A stretch of 11,498 nucleotides of DNA, taken from positions 1-11,498 of the forward strand of contig CALNCF010000268.1 in assembly GCA_937875035.1 (NCBI GenBank), in the 5' to 3' direction. This DNA is from an uncultured Sphingobacteriaceae bacterium (GTDB lineage: Bacteria; Bacteroidota; Bacteroidia; Sphingobacteriales; Sphingobacteriaceae). This document shows, piece by piece, positions 1-5,125 of this stretch (positions are counted from its first letter, which is position 1; each line of letters starts with the position of its first letter). The notes beneath the pieces were generated by a model, which saw nothing but the letters and a program-made list of their open reading frames with translations, did no database searches and was not told the origin of the DNA. Made by a program: the position numbers and the translations under genes.

Positions 1-1
1 T

Positions 2-79
2 TATGTAAACTCGCTCTACACCGCCAAGATCTCCGAGATCAACCTTAAGCAACTGGCAGGCTCGCTCATCTCTTTCTAA
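2..79 (+). CDS. C-terminal end of a probable TolC-family outer membrane protein (partial)
   Basis: Only the last 25 codons are inside the window, read from base 2 to a TAA at 77-79, with the 5' part off the left edge. The residues run YVNSLYTAKISEINL and then KQLAGSLISF. The spacing of Y, L, Y, A, E, L and the late G resembles the last helix of TolC-type efflux proteins, where a pattern like YLxALYxYxxAxxELxxATG ends the second helical repeat. A TolC protein would be the outer membrane channel of a tripartite efflux pump or type I secretion system. A terminator hairpin begins 11 bases after the stop, which supports this being a true gene end. The family call rests on a short motif. The rest of the gene, to the left, would settle it. 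Confidence 0.45.
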   Translation, partial: YVNSLYTAKISEINLKQLAGSLISF

Positions 80-89
80 AAAGAGTACG

Positions 90-141
90 ATCCGGTTTGT
101 TCTCAACCTCTTAGAGGGGAGCAAACCGGATTTTTCATTTT
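90..141 (+). terminator. Rho-independent terminator after the TolC-like gene
   Basis: ATCCGGTTTG (90-99) pairs perfectly with CAAACCGGAT (122-131). Further pairing is possible inside: CTC 102-104 with GAG 119-121, and CCTC 107-110 with GAGG 114-117 around a TTA loop. The stem runs directly into a T-rich tail (131-141, interrupted by CA). It ends the upstream gene. The tail overlaps the -33 box of the next promoter. Confidence 0.85.
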
Positions 142-168
142 GATTTTACGTGAATCGGGGTATATTTG
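138..168 (+). promoter_or_regulatory. Bacteroidota-type promoter for the response regulator
   Basis: TTTTG at 138-142 is followed after 18 bases by TATATTTG at 161-168. This is an exact match to the TAnnTTTG -7 box with a TTTG -33 box, the primary-sigma consensus known from Bacteroides and Flavobacterium. Transcription would start near 174-176, leaving a leader of about 16 bases before the ATG at 191. The promoter also shows that an in-frame upstream start at 140 is unlikely, because that codon lies within the -33 box. Confidence 0.75.
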
Positions 169-190
169 GCAAAGAATCCTTCGGTCAAAA

Positions 191-838
191 ATGAAAAAAA
201 TCCACTTATTGATTGTCGATGATCATCAAATGCTCATCGACGGGATCAAAGCATTACTCACAGACCAGTCACAATTCCACATCGCCGCAGAGGCCACCCG
301 GGGCTCTGAAGCGCTATCCCTGCTCGAAAAACACCCTGTAGATATTGTTGTTACGGACATCAATATGCCCGAAATGTCGGGTGTGGAGCTCGTCAAGGAG
401 ATCAAGGCGAAAAATGCCGGCATTAAAATACTGGCGCTCTCCATGTTCGGGGAAAAGCAAACCATTAAGGATATGATCGATGCCGGGGTTTCCGGGTATA
501 TCCTGAAAAACACAGGCAAGAAGGAGCTGGTCGATGCCCTGAGCAAGATCGCCGCAGGCGGGATCTTCTTCAGCGATGAGGTAACTACCGAGATGATGCG
601 GGCCATGACCGAACCCTTAGTCGCCGAACCATTGATCACACAGGTGAACCTGACCCAGCGCGAACGCGAGATCCTGAAGCTGATCACCAAGGAATACAGT
701 AATGTGCGGATCGCCGATGAGCTCTTCATCTCCGAACGCACCGTAGAGACCCACCGCAAGAATATCTTCCGTAAAACCAATACCAAGAGTATCGTGGGAC
801 TGATTAAATACGCTTACGAGAACAAACTGATCGACTAA
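191..838 (+). CDS. LuxR/NarL-type response regulator transcription factor
   Basis: A 215-aa two-component response regulator. Its receiver domain (about residues 4-120) has the acidic pair D10-D11, the phospho-acceptor D56 in TDINMPEMSG, the switch residue S84 and the conserved K106 in YILK. A linker leads to a LuxR/GerE helix-turn-helix (about 152-215) with the signature LTQREREIL and the recognition-helix stretch ISERTVETHRKNI. Length and domain order are typical of the NarL/FixJ family, which binds DNA after phosphorylation by a histidine kinase. No kinase gene lies downstream, and the upstream fragment does not look like one, so within this window it is an orphan. The ATG at 191 was chosen because the receiver begins immediately after it and a good promoter lies just upstream. 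The lipoprotein gene starts 16 bases after its stop and may be co-transcribed. Targets are unknown. Confidence 0.93.
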   Translation: MKKIHLLIVDDHQMLIDGIKALLTDQSQFHIAAEATRGSEALSLLEKHPVDIVVTDINMPEMSGVELVKEIKAKNAGIKILALSMFGEKQTIKDMIDAGVSGYILKNTGKKELVDALSKIAAGGIFFSDEVTTEMMRAMTEPLVAEPLITQVNLTQREREILKLITKEYSNVRIADELFISERTVETHRKNIFRKTNTKSIVGLIKYAYENKLID

Positions 839-854
839 CTTAACACACATTATC

Positions 855-1628
855 TTGAAACCAAACCTGCTTACTTCTTCGCTGCTGCTATTTTCTGCAA
901 TCACCCTGTTGACCGTATCTTCCTGCAAGAAAGAAAGACCGGAACCACTCCCGGCTACCCAGAACAGCGGAAGCATAACGGTAAGTGAGGACGGGGAGAT
1001 CCAGTTCAACGACGCAAAGGGTTCCCTGGCGACCATCCGGAGTATCGTCTCCTATACCTTCGGTCCGCAAACGATCAAAACCATTTACTACTCTGCCATG
1101 GCCGCGTTTTACGACCAGGTACCGGTCACCAATATGCTGGATGCCGGCATCGTTACCATAAACGGCGACACGCTCGACAATATGATGGGCATGTACAGCC
1201 GCTCGGAACAATACAACTTTATTACCGGCGGAGTGAACTGGGACGTTACAGGCAACCCGGCCAACAATATCAGTCCTTTTTCATATTCGGTTTCTGTGGA
1301 TACGCCCTATTTCAACGACTGGACCGCGGTGTCTGTCATTGACCAGGCTGATCCCGACGGATTCACCTTAACGATCCCGGGCGGGTTCTATAAGACGGAT
1401 ACCGTAATACTCACGCTGTCTTCTTCTGCCGACCCGGAAGAACGCATCTCGAAGCTTGTAGCGCCAAACCAACCGCTGCATTTTACACCCGATGAGCTGC
1501 AGCAGATCAGCAAAGGTGATGTCATGATCGGCGTCATCGCAGCGCGATTCATCCCAAGAGTAGTCAATTCAAAAAAATACTATTTCATTAACGAGTTCCA
1601 GCGTTCGGCAAATACCCTGCTGGATTAA
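855..1628 (+). CDS. Putative lipoprotein of unknown function (TTG start)
   Basis: A 257-aa protein beginning at TTG. There is no in-frame ATG before the signal peptide, and TTG gives a complete lipoprotein signal: MKPNLL, a hydrophobic stretch, then VSSC with the lipidated cysteine at residue 24, followed by KKERPEP. The mature part is rich in Ser, Thr, Val, Tyr and Asp, as in beta-sandwich proteins, and contains GGVNWDVTGNPANNISPFSYS (about residues 124-144), a motif style I have seen in other Bacteroidota lipoproteins of unknown role. It has no membrane segment after the signal, so it is likely anchored to the outer membrane. It follows the response regulator by 16 bases and is closed by a terminator, so the two probably form a short operon. 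I do not recognise the family and assign no activity. Confidence 0.8.
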   Translation: MKPNLLTSSLLLFSAITLLTVSSCKKERPEPLPATQNSGSITVSEDGEIQFNDAKGSLATIRSIVSYTFGPQTIKTIYYSAMAAFYDQVPVTNMLDAGIVTINGDTLDNMMGMYSRSEQYNFITGGVNWDVTGNPANNISPFSYSVSVDTPYFNDWTAVSVIDQADPDGFTLTIPGGFYKTDTVILTLSSSADPEERISKLVAPNQPLHFTPDELQQISKGDVMIGVIAARFIPRVVNSKKYYFINEFQRSANTLLD

Positions 1629-1651
1629 TCTCATACATTTCATGATCACAG

Positions 1652-1682
1652 AAAAGCCTGCCCTCATCGCGCAGGCTTTTTT
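1652..1682 (+). terminator. Terminator after the lipoprotein gene
   Basis: AAAAGCCTGC (1652-1661) pairs perfectly with GCAGGCTTTT (1671-1680) around a 9-base loop, and the T-run continues to 1682. It lies 23 bases after the lipoprotein stop. The A-run on the left arm could give weak termination from the other strand too. Confidence 0.88.
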
Positions 1683-1751
1683 CGTATCCGTATCAGACGG
1701 TATATAAAATACCCTGCCCCGGGGATTGCCTGTTTTTCGATTAACCCTCAC

Positions 1752-1780
1752 TTTTACATCATTGACAAGAAAGATTTTTG
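1752..1780 (+). promoter_or_regulatory. Possible promoter of a small RNA
   Basis: GATTTTTG at 1773-1780 differs from the TAnnTTTG -7 box only at its first base. TTTT at 1752-1755, 17 bases upstream, could serve as the -33 box. A start six to eight bases downstream (1786-1788) would coincide with the first base of the hairpin at 1788. The match is good but not perfect, and there is no experimental support. Confidence 0.45.
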
Positions 1781-1786
1781 CGACCG

Positions 1787-1860
1787 CATGAAGCATACCT
1801 GAGTATGTTTCATAGGGTTTAATTAAGTGGAGACCGGTCCGGAAACGGGCCGGTTTTTTT
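1787..1860 (+). ncRNA. Candidate small non-coding RNA, about 74 nt
   Basis: The stretch has the layout of a free-standing bacterial small RNA. The 5' hairpin at 1788-1813 pairs ATGAA with TTCAT, then a G-T wobble, then CATAC with GTATG, around a CTGA loop: 11 pairs, one of them wobble. A mostly A/T/G linker (1814-1832) follows, and then the GAAA-loop terminator at 1833-1860. A promoter-like sequence ends at 1780. It lies between terminators and before a gene with its own start 147 bases on, and it has no convincing reading frame on this strand. It matches no RNA family I recognise. It could instead be the remnant of an untranslated leader. Confidence 0.5.
1833..1860 (+). terminator. GAAA-tetraloop terminator of the candidate small RNA
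   Basis: ACCGGTCCG (1833-1841) pairs with CGGGCCGGT (1846-1854), with one T-G wobble, around the stable tetraloop GAAA, and seven T's follow (1854-1860). It is a textbook intrinsic terminator, but no protein gene on the + strand ends just before it. It therefore needs a separate transcript, or read-through from 1682, to act on. Confidence 0.88.
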
Positions 1861-2007
1861 GTTTGATATCTCCTGCTCCCGGTCTTCTCCAATACCATCC
1901 GTACCAGTGGGTATAAAAAATTACCCGTCAATCGGGATTGATCGCCAGGCCGCTACACCTCAATTTTACAGCGTAATAAAACAACTAATTAAACCATTTA
2001 AAGTATC
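1861..2007 (+). other. Untranslated region before the 533-aa secreted protein gene
   Basis: Together with 1629-1860 this makes a 379-base stretch without a protein gene. This part holds a weak hairpin, GGGTA (1909-1913) with TACCC (1922-1926) around an A/T loop, and an inverted repeat TCAATC-GG-GATTGA (1928-1941). The last 50 bases before the ATG are A/T-rich. I find no clear TAnnTTTG box, so the promoter of the next gene was not located. Confidence 0.5.
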
Positions 2008-3609
2008 ATGAAAAAACTCATCATCGCATTGCTCGTACTCTTCGCCGGGCAATTACAGGCGCAGAGCCTCGTATCAGAAAAAAAGATAGAGCTTACCAAA
2101 GATCAGCGTAAGAACGAACCGCTGGGCGCTTTATACAACGCACAAAGCGGGGGCGCGCTCGTATACTTCGAGAGCCAGAAAGCCAAAAAAGAAAAGGGCA
2201 GCAAACGTACCTGGCAACGGTATGAAATGGCGACCGATAAGGATCTGAATGTAACCGGCGGCGACTATGTTACGCTGGGCACCAAGCATGCTGTAAGACC
2301 AAGAATATTCTTTGATAATTTCCGGATCGGTTACACTTCATGGATCGACGACGAAGGAAAGAATGACATGATGATGATCCAGGTGATCAAATTCGACAAC
2401 CAGAACAAGATCATGGAGATCAAGGATTTCGAAGTGTGTGCCGAAAAGGAGTTCGGGAACTACCGCATCATCCGTGCAGGCAACGAGATCATTATGATGG
2501 TGCAGATGGAAAGCAAATCGAAAGACAAGAACGAACGCGGACTTGACTATGTAAAATACTATCGTATTAATGCCAATACGCTCGAGGTTGTCGCGCAGAA
2601 CGATCTGAATCTTTTAGGAAGAAGAGAGTTCGGCCTGGAGAACCTGATGTTCCATAATAACAAAATCTATATGGTGGGCATCGAGTTCCAGCAGATCAAG
2701 CCTTTCAAATGGAAATTCCCGAAATCGTATATGCTCTTTAAATTATCGATGGACGGAAACGAAGAAGCGCGTTCGGTGGTTGAGCTTCCACAAGGCTTCC
2801 GCGCAGCAGGAGTGCAGATGGCCGCTAACAATAACGACCTGGTGATCGCCGGCGAATACGCATCGGGCAAAGCCAAACAAGTAGCGCCTAAGCAGCCCGC
2901 ACAGAACAAAACCGTTAAGGTGAGCAATCCATATATCGGGCTCTTCATTATGAAATATGACGCGAACAGGCTGGAGCAAAAAGCAGTGAACACCTACGAT
3001 TATGAGAAAGACATCATGAAGAAGCTTCGTAAGGGAAACCCGGGCTTCAGCAAAAAGGGAGGAAGCTTCTCGCTGAACGATTTCTATTTCCTTTCCGACG
3101 GCAGCTTCTATATCACCGCAGAGATGTTTGTTAAATACTGGCAGACCGAGGTATCGAAGTCGACAGCAGGAAACATGACCATCACTACGTACCGCTACTA
3201 TACACACTACAAATACTTAGATGCCATCGTGTACAAGTTCTCACCGAACGTAGAGCTTGAATGGCTGGTACAGATCGACCGCGATATGTACGCACGCAAG
3301 TACGACGGTCACCTGAAATCGGAAAAGCCGATCGACCCGGGAAAGCTGGATACCTATGTCCTGAATGGCGACAAGCTTGCCGCGTTCTACAATACACCGG
3401 GCAAGAAATATAATGCCAAACGTTTCGGCTTATCGGCGATCACAGTAACGAAAGACGGGGAAGCAACGGATCCGATCGACTTCAACAGCGAGTTCCAGTT
3501 CTGCCAGATCGATGGCGGGCTGATCCGGATCGACAATGATCACCTGATCGCGGTAGGTACAGACAAAAAAGGGGACAACCTTTGGTTCAAGAAAATCAAG
3601 ATCAACTAA
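2008..3609 (+). CDS. Secreted protein of unknown function, possibly propeller-like
   Basis: A 533-aa protein with a signal peptide: MKK, a hydrophobic core, and probable cleavage after A18 in QLQA-Q. There is no lipobox and no later membrane segment, so a periplasmic or secreted location is expected. The mature chain alternates short hydrophobic strands with charged turns. Repeated strand patterns such as NEIIMMVQM, NKIYMVGIE, NDLVIAGEY and DHLIAVGTD recur at intervals, as in beta-propellers, and the C-terminus (NLWFKKIKIN) reads like a closing strand. A Lys/Gln/Pro-rich linker lies near residues 287-308. The propeller fold is inferred from the pattern; no named family is recognised. The ATG at 2008 directly begins the signal peptide. 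The gene is followed by a terminator and then by two more secreted-protein genes on the same strand. Confidence 0.82.
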   Translation: MKKLIIALLVLFAGQLQAQSLVSEKKIELTKDQRKNEPLGALYNAQSGGALVYFESQKAKKEKGSKRTWQRYEMATDKDLNVTGGDYVTLGTKHAVRPRIFFDNFRIGYTSWIDDEGKNDMMMIQVIKFDNQNKIMEIKDFEVCAEKEFGNYRIIRAGNEIIMMVQMESKSKDKNERGLDYVKYYRINANTLEVVAQNDLNLLGRREFGLENLMFHNNKIYMVGIEFQQIKPFKWKFPKSYMLFKLSMDGNEEARSVVELPQGFRAAGVQMAANNNDLVIAGEYASGKAKQVAPKQPAQNKTVKVSNPYIGLFIMKYDANRLEQKAVNTYDYEKDIMKKLRKGNPGFSKKGGSFSLNDFYFLSDGSFYITAEMFVKYWQTEVSKSTAGNMTITTYRYYTHYKYLDAIVYKFSPNVELEWLVQIDRDMYARKYDGHLKSEKPIDPGKLDTYVLNGDKLAAFYNTPGKKYNAKRFGLSAITVTKDGEATDPIDFNSEFQFCQIDGGLIRIDNDHLIAVGTDKKGDNLWFKKIKIN

Positions 3610-3628
3610 TTAACTAAACCATCATACC

Positions 3629-3656
3629 GGACCCGTGGAAACGCGGGTCCTTTTTT
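3629..3656 (+). terminator. GAAA-tetraloop terminator between the secreted-protein genes
   Basis: GGACCCGTG (3629-3637) pairs with CGCGGGTCC (3642-3650), with one wobble, around GAAA, and TTTTTT follows (3651-3656). The tail ends only 13 bases before the next ATG at 3670, leaving no room for a full promoter between them. Confidence 0.88.
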
Positions 3657-3669
3657 ATCACACCACATC

Positions 3670-4116
3670 ATGAAAAAACTATTGATCATGCTGTGTCTCG
3701 CGATGCTGGCATATACATCGCAGGCGCAGACCAAAGAATATACCGGCGATCCTGTTACCTTCATTAACGATGACGGCTACCAGGGCAAGGGATGGTTCCC
3801 CGGGAAGTATTACATCAAAATGGATGGGAAAAGCTATGGCTATTACGTTTCGCAGGGCGCGAAGGGCGTAGTGAAAGAAACACCCTTCGACGCGAAAAAA
3901 TACAGCAAGAAGACCAGCCATAAGACCAGCAGCGTGGAGTCGTTTAACGGTATCCTGTTCAACAATGCAGGACAGGAGATCGGCAAGTTCCAGATCCGTG
4001 GCATGCAGGGACAGTTCACCTTTTATGAGCCTTACAAAGTAAAATACATCAAGGGTATTAATGGCCGGAAGATGGCAGAGCAGCTGATCGACGAAGGCTT
4101 CTTAACCGCGAACTGA
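3670..4116 (+). CDS. Small secreted protein of unknown function
   Basis: A 148-aa protein with a signal peptide (MKKLLIMLCLAMLAYTSQA, probable cut after A19, mature start QTKEYTG). The mature part is basic, rich in Lys, Gly, Tyr and Phe, and has no membrane segment: for example GYQGKGWFPGKYYIKMDGK near residues 36-54 and GKFQIRGMQGQFTFYEPYK near 106-124. This composition suggests a small beta-rich periplasmic or secreted protein. No family is recognised. Its stop TGA shares its last base with the ATG of the next gene, so the two are probably translationally coupled and may work together. It sits 13 bases after a terminator, so it may be expressed by read-through from the upstream secreted-protein gene, or from a promoter inside that gene. 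Confidence 0.8.
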   Translation: MKKLLIMLCLAMLAYTSQAQTKEYTGDPVTFINDDGYQGKGWFPGKYYIKMDGKSYGYYVSQGAKGVVKETPFDAKKYSKKTSHKTSSVESFNGILFNNAGQEIGKFQIRGMQGQFTFYEPYKVKYIKGINGRKMAEQLIDEGFLTAN

Positions 4117-4859
4117 TGAAGCGGGCCCTGATGATTATACTCCTGCTGGCTATGGGCCAGGCAGGCTTCGCGCAGAAATCGTACACCTACCTGGGTGGCG
4201 GACTGAGCGCTGGCGTTTTGAATTACAAACGCCTCGACCAGATGGTCGACAATTACAACATCACACGAACCGGTGCGAACGGCTCCATTGCCCTGACCAA
4301 GCAGATGGAGAAATTCCGTTTCCATACCGGTTATCACGCGGCCTACGGATGGGTGAACGCGGAAGAAGGCTGGATGGCTGACCTGCGTTTCTCCACGCGT
4401 AAAGCGACATCACGCGCGGAAGCCGCCGGGAATAAATACCGGGAGCTGGAACTCAGGAACAATATGCTCAGCATCGGCGGTGGCTATACCTTTATCAATT
4501 CAGGGCTGATTGACATGATCGGCGGATTGACTGCTGATTTCGGAGCCATGACCTTTTATTCGCAAACCGATTCGATACCGAGGGCTAAGATGATGTCGGA
4601 AGGAGCTTTGGGAAACAGCCTGTTCGTGCAGACGCATGTTACCTTTGGATTTATCGGCTTGGCCGCGCGGGCTTATTACCAGTTCCAGTGGTTCAGCACG
4701 CCGCTCGACAAGCTCGACAAGCAGATCAACCCTTTCACTCCGCAGGCGCTTGACAAGACCTTCAACTATTCCGACGATATCGGCCTGGAAGTAAGCGCGA
4801 TTATTATGTTCGGCAAGAAAAAGATGAATACCAATAATAAGGTCATCCGCCGGAAATAA
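4116..4859 (+). CDS. Exported protein of unknown function, possible outer membrane beta-barrel
   Basis: A 247-aa protein with a signal peptide (MKRALMIILLLAMGQAGFA, probable cut after A19). The mature region alternates Gly/aromatic-rich stretches such as YTYLGGGLSAGVLNYK, FHTGYHAAYGWV, MLSIGGGYTFIN and FGFIGLAARAYYQFQWF. These look like amphipathic beta-strands of a small outer membrane barrel, and GLEVSAIIMFG near the C-terminus could be the last strand, followed by a short charged tail. The barrel fold is inferred; no named family is recognised. Its start overlaps the preceding stop by one base (TGATG, 4114-4118), which argues for coupling with the 148-aa protein. A structured element begins 28 bases after its stop and probably ends the transcript. 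Confidence 0.78.
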   Translation: MKRALMIILLLAMGQAGFAQKSYTYLGGGLSAGVLNYKRLDQMVDNYNITRTGANGSIALTKQMEKFRFHTGYHAAYGWVNAEEGWMADLRFSTRKATSRAEAAGNKYRELELRNNMLSIGGGYTFINSGLIDMIGGLTADFGAMTFYSQTDSIPRAKMMSEGALGNSLFVQTHVTFGFIGLAARAYYQFQWFSTPLDKLDKQINPFTPQALDKTFNYSDDIGLEVSAIIMFGKKKMNTNNKVIRRK

Positions 4860-4887
4860 AATAAGACTACCCGGAAGCTGCATAACG

Positions 4888-4981
4888 GAACGCAGAAGAT
4901 CACCGTGAATACAGGCTTATCAGAAGAAAACAATCTCGAAGATAAGCCCGGAAAACAGCATTGGTCTTCTGCGTTCTTTTT
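4888..4981 (+). terminator. Large structured terminator or regulatory RNA element
   Basis: GAACGCAGAAGA (4888-4899) pairs perfectly with TCTTCTGCGTTC (4965-4976), closing a 65-base interior and followed by five T's (4977-4981). Inside, GGCTTATC (4914-4921) pairs with GATAAGCC (4941-4948). CAGAAGA occurs twice on the left side (4893-4899 and 4921-4927), and either copy can pair with TCTTCTG (4965-4971). The alternative uses base 4921 and would disturb the inner stem. The simplest reading is a terminator for the secreted-protein pair. The size and competing pairings also allow an attenuator or structured leader ahead of the deacetylase gene, which starts 144 bases later. Confidence 0.6.
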
Positions 4982-5125
4982 ATATTCCGGCAGGAGAAAA
5001 GAAATTCTCTTCACAATAAGAAACACGGAAAAAACATAACCGGCTTCCCGCATTTTTTCGTCCCGCGCATCATCTTTCTCTCAAAGCATTCTGAAATTAG
5101 CGCAGAATTATGGACATTTACGTTC

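Noticed and set aside
140..190. In-frame upstream start that would add 17 residues to the response regulator
   Set aside because: It lies in the promoter's -33 box and ahead of the expected transcription start. The receiver domain begins right after the ATG at 191.
1569..1931. 120-aa open frame on the - strand across the gene-free stretch
   Set aside because: It runs through two terminator hairpins and the end of the lipoprotein gene. Its translation is basic and low in recognisable structure.
5053..5078. Possible promoter for the deacetylase gene (T-run, then CATCTTTC)
   Set aside because: The box differs from TAnnTTTG at both ends and the spacing to the T-run is only 12 bases.
4961..5125. 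In-frame TTG start that would add 55 residues to the PIG-L protein
   Set aside because: It falls inside the terminator-like hairpin and would bury the signal peptide. The ATG at 5126 starts a normal signal peptide.
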